Assembly: GCF_000242595.2 (NCBI RefSeq)
Contig: NC_017098.1
Span: 992,001-1,056,000, forward strand
DNA: 64,000 nt
Origin: Spirochaeta africana DSM 8902
Lineage (GTDB): Bacteria; Spirochaetota; Spirochaetia; DSM-27196; DSM-8902
Reading direction: 5' to 3'
Under the pieces are notes generated by a model. It had not been told where the DNA came from. It was given only the letters and a program-made list of their open reading frames with translations, and made no database searches. The first letter of the stretch is position 1; the number at the start of each line of letters is the position of its first letter. Both the position numbers and the translations under genes were made by a program. Shown piece by piece: positions 52,101 to 60,371 of this stretch.

Positions 52101-54452
52101 AGAGAATCCGATCCTGCTGCTGCGGTCTCTCGCGCCGGCATGGTCCAGGATTTCTGCAATAACCGCCGATGCGGGTGCGGGCGAGTTCTGCGGTGTTCCG
52201 GCTGCCATCTCGGTCTCTATCTCCAGCATCTCCCTGGCCGCAGCCAGATCGCTCATCATCAGATCCGGACCTGCCAGCAGACCCTCGAGGTCTGCCGGGT
52301 GGAAGCTGGCCTCCGGGAAGATCCAGGCCAGTGCGGGGGCAAGCTGGTCACGGGCGATCGGGCCGAAGCTGATGTGCCGATGGAAACGTCGGCGCAGGGC
52401 AGGGTCTACCGCAGTGATCCGGTTGGTACAGGCCGCCATGATGCCATCAAACTCCTGTACCTGCTGCAGGAACTCGGCGATCTGGCTATGCTCCCAGCTG
52501 CGAACCGCGGATGCACGGTCGTACAGCAGGGCATCGGCCTCATCGATAATCAGCAGGCTGCCGGTGCGACGGGCATGGCGAAAGGCAGCAGCAATCTGTT
52601 GCTCGCTTTCTCCGACATACTTCGACAGAAGATCGGATGGGCGAATCAGGTGTACATCGCGATCCAGATGCCGGGCGAGCCATAATGCAAACTGGGTTTT
52701 CCCTCCGCCGGGGGGACCATCCAGCAGCAGCCGCAGCCCTTTGCCGGATTCGGCGCGATGTCTGGCCAGCTGTGCGGTGCGCTCCAGACAGCTTGAGGTA
52801 GAGCACAGCTCCGGGCGGAATCCGGGATCTACCGCAGGCAGGCGGCGCACGTCCTGGGCAAGATCGCTGCTGCACAGCTCGTCGATGTAGCCACGGACCC
52901 GGTCCGGCACATCCCCGCGGGTTATGGTGTGGTTCTCCAGCTCGGCCGCTACTATACGAGCGGTGCGCTCCACCGCAGCCGGGGTCAGGTCGTAGCGGGC
53001 CGCCAGATCGCGTGACCAGCCGTCGTCGTGTTCGGCATCTGTCAGGTTCAGCAGTCGGTCGCGCAGCAGTCGCTGGCGAAACGAGGCCGGCGGGTGGGGA
53101 AAGGCAGCTACATGACCAAATCGGCGCAGGGCCGAGTCCGGGATAAGGCGATGCTGATTGGTTATCCAGATGGTCGGCACCGGCAGATGCTCCAGCAGTT
53201 CATTCAGGCGCGCCTTGTCGTAGGAGGAATCCTGTCCCGACATCAATGCAAAGAACCCGGATGCGCTTTGCAGCACGTTGTCGGCCTCGTCGATCAGCAG
53301 GATGTCCCGGTCCGGATCCAGCAGATGGGCTGCGGTCGAGGCTGCATTCAGCCGCATGGTACCAGCGCTGTGTGTTCCGCGGAATGGCATGGTGGAGCTG
53401 GCCGCCAGGGTGCGGGGGGTTCGTCCCAGGTGGTGAATCAGGCTGCGGGCGTACTCAGTTTTCCCGATCCCGGGAGGACCACACAGCAGTAAGGGATGGC
53501 CGCCGGCAAGGGCCGCAATGCAGTTGCGTACCTCAGCGCGGGGGAGGGGGAAATCCTCCAGGCGATGCCGGGGAGGGGGAGTCGGGCTGAACAGCCCGGC
53601 ACGCAGATCCTCCAGGGTGCCGGATCGCAGGGTGAATACCAACTGGTTGCTCAGGGTTGTATCCAGAAACTCGTCCCGACCAAGACCGGAATCGATAAAC
53701 CCCAGTACTGACAGATGTGAACCCTGCATGGTCTCCTGAACCAGGGTTCTGGTGTCGACCCTGGCCGCCTCGGCCAGCAGTTCACCGGAGGCGAAACTGG
53801 ACAGGTGGTGCTGCAGCAGCTCGCCGAACTGTGGCTGATCCGCCGCCGCAAACAGTACAGCAACAATATTCTGCTCGGTACGGGTGAGCGCGAACTGGTC
53901 GGCCAGTTCATGCAGGATCCGCGGCAGTGGTGGTGCAGATGGTCGGGATCCTTCCGGGGAGGTCTGCAGCAGCGCATCGATTACCGTATCCACACAGCTG
54001 TCGTGGCAGTTCAGGCATCGTCTGAGTGCCAGGCTCAGCTGGATGGCAGGATGCCGCATCGGCGCAGGGGGATCCGGCCGGCATGTGTCCGGCCTGGGGC
54101 TTTTCGAGGGTGAATCCGCTGGATCGGCAGTCGCTGGATCGGCAGTCGCTGCATCCAGGGCCTGGCAGAAGGAATCCCTGGCATGGGTGAGTTCAGCTGC
54201 CTGCTCTTCCCGCATATGCGGTGCGCATGCCTGGATCACCCGGTCGGCGATCTCTGGCAGGCGCTCCCAGTGGAGTGCCTGCAGCCCGAATCGTGCCATC
54301 AGTTCCTCTGCATACCCGCGATCGATGCAGACGGTAAACAGGTAAAAATAGTACTCCTTCCATGCGGAGAGGGAGGATGTACCGTTCATATCGGCAATTG
54401 TTTCCGGTCGATTACGGCGGCGTCTGCCGCGAGGCTGATTGTTTCTGCTCAT
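52095..54452 (-). CDS. Double-AAA+ ATPase
   Basis: A 785-residue protein; ATG 54452 (MSRNNQPRGRRRRNRPET) is taken, 54482 is also open. A very basic N-terminus and ~300-residue helical region (SSPEGSRPSAPPL linker) precede two AAA+ modules: Walker A GPPGIGKTEYA near 325 with Walker B ILLIDEADNVL, and GPPGGGKTQFA near 580 with LLIIDEADALL and sensor-like MAACTNRITAVDPALRRRF. The second resembles CDC48/FtsH-type AAA. An unfoldase or remodelling role is likely; client unknown. No protease domain. Confidence 0.82.
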   Translation of the reverse strand: MSRNNQPRGRRRRNRPETIADMNGTSSLSAWKEYYFYLFTVCIDRGYAEELMARFGLQALHWERLPEIADRVIQACAPHMREEQAAELTHARDSFCQALDAATADPATADPADSPSKSPRPDTCRPDPPAPMRHPAIQLSLALRRCLNCHDSCVDTVIDALLQTSPEGSRPSAPPLPRILHELADQFALTRTEQNIVAVLFAAADQPQFGELLQHHLSSFASGELLAEAARVDTRTLVQETMQGSHLSVLGFIDSGLGRDEFLDTTLSNQLVFTLRSGTLEDLRAGLFSPTPPPRHRLEDFPLPRAEVRNCIAALAGGHPLLLCGPPGIGKTEYARSLIHHLGRTPRTLAASSTMPFRGTHSAGTMRLNAASTAAHLLDPDRDILLIDEADNVLQSASGFFALMSGQDSSYDKARLNELLEHLPVPTIWITNQHRLIPDSALRRFGHVAAFPHPPASFRQRLLRDRLLNLTDAEHDDGWSRDLAARYDLTPAAVERTARIVAAELENHTITRGDVPDRVRGYIDELCSSDLAQDVRRLPAVDPGFRPELCSTSSCLERTAQLARHRAESGKGLRLLLDGPPGGGKTQFALWLARHLDRDVHLIRPSDLLSKYVGESEQQIAAAFRHARRTGSLLIIDEADALLYDRASAVRSWEHSQIAEFLQQVQEFDGIMAACTNRITAVDPALRRRFHRHISFGPIARDQLAPALAWIFPEASFHPADLEGLLAGPDLMMSDLAAAREMLEIETEMAAGTPQNSPAPASAVIAEILDHAGARDRSSRIGFSP

Positions 54453-54503
54453 ATCGCGAGTGTAGCAGGCAGGAGATGACAAGAAGTGTCGCGGGGTCGG
54501 GAT

Positions 54504-55493
54504 TTACCCCTGATACCGGGCTGCTGTTTCGCGGAACCATTCCCGGGCGCGGTCTCGCAGCTCGGCAGGCTCCAGTATCTCGGCGCTCGGACCCCACTGC
54601 GAGACCCAGAACAGCAGCTGGGATTGCTGGTTGGTGCGGAATCGCAGGACGATGCCGCCGTCCTGCAGGGTTTCGATGGTCTGGTCGCTGTGCCAGCGCC
54701 GCTCGGGGATCTTGCTGGCTGCGTCACCGTCGAACCTGATGGCAACATCCACCATACCCTCGTTTACAAACACCCCGAAAGCGGGATCAATGTAGTCATC
54801 AGCCCGAAAATCGGTCGGATAGGCGAATTTCGCGGTATCCACCCGTGCACGCTCGATGCGATTCAGGGCAAAGATCCGTATCTGTTCATGGTGATGCGAC
54901 CAGCACAGCAGATACCACTCCCCGCGATGCCCCACCAGGTGCAGGGGGTTAACCTGCCGCGGTACCGACTCGCTGTAGCCCGGGGAACGATACCAGAGTG
55001 TTACCTTGCGGGTACGGTACAGCCCGTCCCGAATCGCTGCCCAAACCTCGGCTGTGATGCGGGTAGTCGGGTCGGAGATAACCGTTATGTTCGCTGCCAG
55101 ATCCTCGGAACTGACGGTAACCCGTTCCGGCAGCAGGGCGGTCATCCGCTCAAACACCTTCAGGAGTTCGTCATGGTAGGGGCTGTTGCGATAGCCTTCC
55201 AGGGCCCGGTCGGCCACCATCAGGGCCATCAAATCACCCTCGGTCAGGTTGAATGCCGGCAGCTGCCAGTTCAGATCCGTGTAATAATAGCCATGCCGAT
55301 GGGGATCATACTCGATCGGGGCGCCATCACCGGCCATTCGCTCGATGTCGCGCTGCACGGTACGCTTCGAGCAGGTTTCCCCGTATTCGCGCTCCAGAGA
55401 CTGAACAATATCATTCGCCGATGGATAATCCTGCCGATGCCGCAGGCGCTGATCGATATAGCTCATCCGTTTGTGCATTGCCCGGTAACTCAT
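54504..55493 (-). CDS. WYL-domain transcriptional regulator
   Basis: A 329-residue protein; ATG 55493 chosen, 55529 also open. N-terminal HTH of the DeoR/YafY type (DIVQSLEREYGETCSKRTVQRDIERM), then WYL domain with PLHLVGHRGEWYLLCWSHHHEQIRIFALNRI, and the C-terminal WCX extension ending RDRAREWFRET. WYL regulators often respond to nucleic-acid or nucleotide ligands. It ends 51 bases before the start of the double-AAA gene on the same strand, so it could regulate it or share its transcript. Confidence 0.88.
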   Translation of the reverse strand: MSYRAMHKRMSYIDQRLRHRQDYPSANDIVQSLEREYGETCSKRTVQRDIERMAGDGAPIEYDPHRHGYYYTDLNWQLPAFNLTEGDLMALMVADRALEGYRNSPYHDELLKVFERMTALLPERVTVSSEDLAANITVISDPTTRITAEVWAAIRDGLYRTRKVTLWYRSPGYSESVPRQVNPLHLVGHRGEWYLLCWSHHHEQIRIFALNRIERARVDTAKFAYPTDFRADDYIDPAFGVFVNEGMVDVAIRFDGDAASKIPERRWHSDQTIETLQDGGIVLRFRTNQQSQLLFWVSQWGPSAEILEPAELRDRAREWFRETAARYQG

Positions 55494-55669
55494 AGACAGA
55501 AGTCTCGGATGCAGCCTGGCTGCTGTCAAGCGCCGGGAGCAGCCAGCTGTTCAGCTGCAGACTGGATAGTGGGGCGGCTGACTGGCGGCCGTCTTTTTGT
55601 GCGCGGTACGGTGTTGTGTGTGGCGCAGCGTGGTGTGATGCACCGCGTGGTGTGAGGCGCAGTGGCGCA

Positions 55670-56521
55670 TCACTGGAGCTTGGGGCTGATATCAGTCCGT
55701 AATCCTGTGATACGCCTCAGCAGCTCCACCGCGATCGATTGTGTATGGTCCGATTCCAGCACCATGTCGGCGGCTGCCTTCAGTTCATCGCGCGCATTGG
55801 CAACGGCGACTCCCAGCCCGGCATGCTGGAGCATTTCCAGGTCGTTATGGCTGTCGCCCACGGCGATTACCTGCTGCAGGTCGAGATTCAGCATACGGCA
55901 GAGGTGTTCCAGCCCGGTTGCTTTATTCACCCCGGGGTGCAGGCACTCAAGGTAGTGGGGTTTGGAGAACACCATGTGCAGCTCACCGCGATCGGAAAGT
56001 TCCTGCAGGTGTCGTTTTGTTTGTACCAACTGTTCGTGAGGGGCATTCATCAGCAACTTCAGGCTGCCGGCACGAATGATGTCTGCCAGGTCGTCCACCA
56101 CCTCGAACGGCAGGCCAACCGACTGACTGTAGTCCCGGGCGCGCTCGTCGTCGCGTTCGGTGTAAAATTGATCCTTGCTGTAGGCCTGCAGCAGAATGCC
56201 GTGCTCCCGGGCTGCTGCCAGGATTGCCAGGCCGGCCTCAACCGGAATCGGGGTGCTGTGCAGTTCCTGCCCGCTGGCAACGGCAACAACTGCTGCGCCG
56301 TTGAAACTCACAATGTATTCATCTGCGTTATCGGTTCCGGCTTTCGGGAACAGGTCGCGTGCCAGCTGCAGCAGGCTGGGGGTGGGGCGGCCGGAACACA
56401 GCACAATCCGCATCCCCTGGTGCACCAGTTCCTGCAAGGCCTGGCGGTTTTCCGGGCTGACGCGACGCTCGGCATCCAGCAGGGTGTCATCCATGTCAAA
56501 GGCAATCAGCTGGTAATCCAT
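55670..56521 (-). CDS. Cof-type HAD phosphatase
   Basis: A 283-residue protein; ATG 56521 (MDYQLIAFDMDDTLLDAERR). HAD motifs: DMDDT (Asp nucleophile and acid), LCSGRP, a late Lys, and VIAVGDSHNDLEML. The C2B cap between is the Cof/YkrA type, usually acting on sugar phosphates, pyridoxal phosphate or nucleotides. Divergent from the MFS gene with ~95 bases between them; a shared control region is possible but no clear promoter was seen. Confidence 0.92.
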   Translation of the reverse strand: MDYQLIAFDMDDTLLDAERRVSPENRQALQELVHQGMRIVLCSGRPTPSLLQLARDLFPKAGTDNADEYIVSFNGAAVVAVASGQELHSTPIPVEAGLAILAAAREHGILLQAYSKDQFYTERDDERARDYSQSVGLPFEVVDDLADIIRAGSLKLLMNAPHEQLVQTKRHLQELSDRGELHMVFSKPHYLECLHPGVNKATGLEHLCRMLNLDLQQVIAVGDSHNDLEMLQHAGLGVAVANARDELKAAADMVLESDHTQSIAVELLRRITGLRTDISPKLQ

Positions 56522-56615
56522 GCCGGCAGGATAGCAATAAAGCCCTGCTTTATACAATCCGGTCCCGATTGCAGAAACTGCACCGGCGTAGTAGGCTGGC
56601 GGTTTTGGAGGATCC

Positions 56616-57749
56616 ATGCCGCACCGCAAAATTCAACTCAAGCTGATCGCTTCGCATCTTCTGTTCGCGCTCATTGTAACTTCCATGCCCTCCCTGCTGG
56701 CGGTGTTCCGGCTGGAGTTCGGCCTGGGGGTTTTTCAGAGCAGTGTCTTGCCGATGGCGATCACTGTTCCGGTCATGATCGCCAACCTGTTTGTCGGTTT
56801 TCTGATCGCACATATCGGGCAAAAGGCGGTCCTGCTGTCATCCCTGGTGCTGGAGATCACGGGACTGATTCTGGTAAGCCTTGCACCAGGTTTTGCGATG
56901 GTACTGATCGGCTTCTCGCTGGTGGGGCTGGCAACCGGGGCAGCCTTTACGGCACTGACCACGGTGTATTCCGAACTGCCGGAGAAGTATCAGGATTTTG
57001 GCTTGTACCATGCGTTCTTCGGGGTTGCCGGTATTCTTTCTCCGATTATTATCAGTTTTTGGCTGGAAGCAGGCCTGGGATACCGCAGTCTGTTCGGGGT
57101 GTATGCCGGACTGTTTGTGCTGCTGATGGCAGCACTGTCCACCTCGCGGTCAATATCCAATCAGAAGTTCCGGGAGTTCGCGATCACCGACATGGTGAAG
57201 GTAGCTGGTTCTCCATTGATGCTGCTGGGGGTCAGTGTGTTCGCGCTCTATGCAGCGGTGGAGATTGGCGGTTCTACCTGGAGCGTAAGTGCCGGGATCA
57301 GCATCTTTTCCCTGTCGTCGCGCACTGCCAATCTGCTGCTGAGTGCATTCTGGCTGGTGTTTACCCTGATGCGTTTCGGGACTGATGCGGCGGCACGGCG
57401 GGTTGGCGCCCTGAATCTGGTGCGCGGCTGTCTGCTGCTGGCTGTGGTGTCCTTGATTGTGTGGATCGTCGGTCTTACCCCGTATGCCTTCGTACTTCTC
57501 GGTGCTGCACTGGGCCCGGTCTTTCCGGCCTTTCAGAAGCACATGAACGGTCTGCTGCCGCGGCAGCAGCGGGGGCTGTTTAATGGCTTGTCTTACCTCG
57601 CGACCGGGGTGGCCTCTACGGTGTTCATTCCGCTTATGGGGGGGATCGGGGAGCAGAGCCTGGCCTATGCCTATATCCCGCTGGTTGTGTGCGGTGTGGC
57701 GATGGTGCTGGTGGTTACCGCCATTCGGCGGCACACTGCCAGCAGCTGA
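56616..57749 (+). CDS. MFS transporter, CynX/YeaN-like
   Basis: A 377-residue membrane protein after GGAGG. About 12 helices; NLFVGFLIAHIGQKAVLLSS is the loop 2-3 motif and RFGTDAAARRVG the equivalent in the second half. It resembles the small-solute MFS exporters of the sugar/drug group; substrate unknown. Its stop is about 40 bases before the sensor kinase gene, same direction, so they could share a transcript. Confidence 0.82.
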   Translation: MPHRKIQLKLIASHLLFALIVTSMPSLLAVFRLEFGLGVFQSSVLPMAITVPVMIANLFVGFLIAHIGQKAVLLSSLVLEITGLILVSLAPGFAMVLIGFSLVGLATGAAFTALTTVYSELPEKYQDFGLYHAFFGVAGILSPIIISFWLEAGLGYRSLFGVYAGLFVLLMAALSTSRSISNQKFREFAITDMVKVAGSPLMLLGVSVFALYAAVEIGGSTWSVSAGISIFSLSSRTANLLLSAFWLVFTLMRFGTDAAARRVGALNLVRGCLLLAVVSLIVWIVGLTPYAFVLLGAALGPVFPAFQKHMNGLLPRQQRGLFNGLSYLATGVASTVFIPLMGGIGEQSLAYAYIPLVVCGVAMVLVVTAIRRHTASS

Positions 57750-57790
57750 CCAGGCAGGCATCTTCCGCCGCAATAGATTATACTCAGAGG

Positions 57791-59980
57791 GTGAATACGA
57801 ACTGTTACCGCCTGCATCCATATCGGGCTTTGGTCGGTCTTGTGTGCCTGCTGGCCACGGCCGGGCCGCCGCTGCTGAGTGCGGACCCCCCGTACGATAT
57901 CCTGGTGCTGAACAGCTATCACCCCACGATGCGCTGGGGAGAAGAGATTCTGCAGGGGGTTGCGGATGAGTTTCCGCGAGAGACCGCCGCCGAGAGCCTG
58001 TATGTAGAGTATCTGGATACCAAGCGCTGGGATCCCGTGGAGATATTTCCGATCCAGGCGGCCATGCTGCAGGCCAAGTACCACGGGCGTTTGCCGCAGC
58101 TGATCATAGCTTCCGACGATAATGCCCTGGATTTTCTGGCCATGTATCGCGACCGGGTGTTCCCCGGGGTGCCGGTGCTGTATGCCGGCATCAACCGTGC
58201 CGAGCAGGAGGTTCAGGAGCTGGTGGGTGAATGGGCCGTCGGGGTGATCGAGCAGGTGGACTTCTCCGGCACTATTGAGCTGGCACTGCAGCTGCTCCCG
58301 GAGCTGCAGCAGCTGGTGGTCATAACCGACGACACGATTACCGCGGATCTGAATCTGCGCCTGTTGCAGTCGACAGAAACCGATCGGCCGCTGGAAATCA
58401 CACTGCTGCGTGATCTGCCCCCGGATGAACTCAAGGCCCGACTCCAGCAACTTTCTGAAGAGAGTGCGATTCTCTATGTGTCCTATATTCGGGTAAGCAC
58501 TGGGGAGCTGTTCAGCTATACCGGCGGCCTGGAACTGGTGAGCCGGAATGCTGCGGTACCGGTTTTTGTGGTCTGGGACTTCCTGCTGGGCAATGGCCAT
58601 GCTGTCGGCGGGCGGGTGCTGCGTGGCCGGGATCAGGGACATGCTGTGGCACGCATGGCCCGCAGCTTTTTCGACAGCGGCGAGCTGCCAGCAGCTGATC
58701 CTGCCGCGTATCCGCAATCCCGGGTTCTTCTGGACTACCCGGCGGTTCGTCAGCATCGTTTGCTGGGTGCTGTACGGGAAAGCCGGATGGATGTCGGCTG
58801 GATAAACCGACCGCAGACCGCCTGGGATATCTACCGCATGGAGATCTCGATGCTGTTGGTAGTCATCCTGAGCCTGCTGCTGCTGCTCGGGCTGACCGCT
58901 GCCGGGCGTCGGCGACTGCGGCACCAGCATGAACTGCTTGGCCGGAGCGAACGACGCTGGCAGTTCGCCCTCGAGGGCGGACGCAGTGGCGTCTGGGACT
59001 GGGATGTTCAGCATGACAATCTGTTTGTGTCCGAACGCTGGTATGCCATGCTGGGGTATTCGCCGGGAGACTGGATTACCGCAGTACGTGACAGCCTGGA
59101 ACTGGTGCACCCCGAGGATCTGCCCCGGGTTACGGCGGCGGCAGCGGCGATCCGTTCCAGTCATAGCCGTGAGTATGAACTGCGCTGTCGAAAACGCTGT
59201 GCAGACGGGCAGTATCGCTGGATGCTGGATCAGGGGATGGTGATGGAGCGGGATCCTGCCGGCGTACCACTGCGGGCAATCGGCACCCAGACCGATATCC
59301 ATGCACTGATCACCCTGCAGCAGGATCTGCAGGCCAGTCTTGCGACCAAGGAAACCTTGATCAAAGAGATTCACCATCGGGTAAAGAACAACATGCAGAT
59401 GGTGGCCAGCATGCTCAATCTTGAGATGTCTCAGCAGGATCGGCAGGACTTTGCCGTGCTCGCCGAAAAAACCCGTATGCGCATCCATGCGATGGCAGCC
59501 CTGCATGAACGCTTGTATACCGTGGATACTACCGCACTGGTTCCCCTGGCGGGGTATATCCTGGATCTGGTAGCCCATCTCAAGCAGTTGTGCGGTGCAC
59601 AGATAGCGGTGCAGGTAACGGCAGCCCTGCCTGAGATAGATCTGGACATCGACACAGCGCTGCCGCTGGGGCTGCTGCTGAACGAGCTGGTGAGCAACGC
59701 ATGCGAGCACGCCTTTGCGCAGCAGCTGCCGATCAGTGCGAAACCGCAGGTTGCCGTCGCTGGCTGGGCGGATCCGGACGCTGTTACTATCCAGGTAAGC
59801 GATAACGGCTGCGGGCTCACCTGGGCCGCGTATGAGCGCCATGTTCAGCAGCGACAATCGCTGGGGCTGGTGCTGGTGGACAGCCTGGTGCAGCAGCTGC
59901 AGGGCGAGCTTGCTATTACTACCCCGGATGCCGGTGGCACCAGGGTAACTGTCAAGATTCCGAAAAGACAGCACCGATGA
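57791..59980 (+). CDS. Sensor histidine kinase with ABC substrate-binding-like input domain
   Basis: A 729-residue kinase starting at GTG 57791. A signal-like segment (~12-31), an extracytoplasmic ABC-type substrate-binding domain (~35-335, DILVLNSYHPTMRWGEEIL, LPQLIIASDDNALDFL), a membrane helix near 349-371, a PAS domain (~395-510, WDWDVQHDNLFVS), then HisKA_2 (KEIHHRVKNNMQMVASML, His near 528) and HATPase (LLLNELVSNACEHAF, NGCGL). HisKA_2 kinases often signal to stand-alone receivers; no response regulator is in the window, so it is an orphan here. Confidence 0.9.
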   Translation: MNTNCYRLHPYRALVGLVCLLATAGPPLLSADPPYDILVLNSYHPTMRWGEEILQGVADEFPRETAAESLYVEYLDTKRWDPVEIFPIQAAMLQAKYHGRLPQLIIASDDNALDFLAMYRDRVFPGVPVLYAGINRAEQEVQELVGEWAVGVIEQVDFSGTIELALQLLPELQQLVVITDDTITADLNLRLLQSTETDRPLEITLLRDLPPDELKARLQQLSEESAILYVSYIRVSTGELFSYTGGLELVSRNAAVPVFVVWDFLLGNGHAVGGRVLRGRDQGHAVARMARSFFDSGELPAADPAAYPQSRVLLDYPAVRQHRLLGAVRESRMDVGWINRPQTAWDIYRMEISMLLVVILSLLLLLGLTAAGRRRLRHQHELLGRSERRWQFALEGGRSGVWDWDVQHDNLFVSERWYAMLGYSPGDWITAVRDSLELVHPEDLPRVTAAAAAIRSSHSREYELRCRKRCADGQYRWMLDQGMVMERDPAGVPLRAIGTQTDIHALITLQQDLQASLATKETLIKEIHHRVKNNMQMVASMLNLEMSQQDRQDFAVLAEKTRMRIHAMAALHERLYTVDTTALVPLAGYILDLVAHLKQLCGAQIAVQVTAALPEIDLDIDTALPLGLLLNELVSNACEHAFAQQLPISAKPQVAVAGWADPDAVTIQVSDNGCGLTWAAYERHVQQRQSLGLVLVDSLVQQLQGELAITTPDAGGTRVTVKIPKRQHR

Positions 59981-59982
59981 AT

Positions 59983-60011
59983 TTGTATCTCCGGGTAATC
60001 ACTGCTATACT
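59983..60011 (+). promoter_or_regulatory. Sigma70-type promoter of the yjfB-like gene
   Basis: TTGTAT (59983-59988), 17 bases, TATACT (60006-60011). The -10 box is good, the -35 weak. The leader is short and carries AAGGAGG before the ATG. Confidence 0.55.
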
Positions 60012-60033
60012 GGTAACGTAAGGAGGTGACGCT

Positions 60034-60228
60034 ATGGACATAGCTCAAGCATCCACCGCCCTTCATCAGGCCAATGTGCAGATGGAGGCAGGTCTGCGCG
60101 TACAGAGTATGGCGCAGGATCATGCCGAGATTCAGGGAGAAGGTCTGAACCGACTTCTGGAAGGCACCACGGTGCTGCAGCCAACCGAGGCCGCGCATCT
60201 GGGCAATATGGTCGATATCCAGGCCTGA
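60034..60228 (+). CDS. yjfB: YjfB-family putative motility protein
   Basis: A 64-residue protein with the strongest ribosome-binding site seen in the window, AAGGAGGTGACGCT before ATG. MDIAQASTALHQANVQMEAG and the central VQSMAQDHAEIQGEGL match the YjfB family (annotated putative motility), which is small, helical and often in flagellated bacteria, including spirochaetes. It has its own promoter and terminator. Exact role is unknown. Confidence 0.85.
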   Translation: MDIAQASTALHQANVQMEAGLRVQSMAQDHAEIQGEGLNRLLEGTTVLQPTEAAHLGNMVDIQA

Positions 60229-60249
60229 TACTCCTGCGCATGATGTTTT

Positions 60250-60286
60250 ACGGGCTGCCTGGACCTCGGGTAGTCCGTTTTTTTTT
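60250..60286 (+). terminator. Rho-independent terminator of yjfB
   Basis: ACGGGCTGCC pairs with GGGTAGTCCGT, using two G-T pairs, and is followed by nine T. It lies 21 bases after the yjfB stop. Confidence 0.8.
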
Positions 60287-60371
60287 CCTCCTTGCCCCGA
60301 ACATGTACGACTACAGGTAATTTGCATAAAAATGCACAGGAGAACGTAACGAGACAAAAAAAGGAGCATGA

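Noticed and set aside
57671-59974. A 767-residue frame antisense to the sensor kinase
   Set aside because: His/Gln/Arg-rich, no domain, no ribosome-binding site; a GC-driven shadow of the kinase gene.
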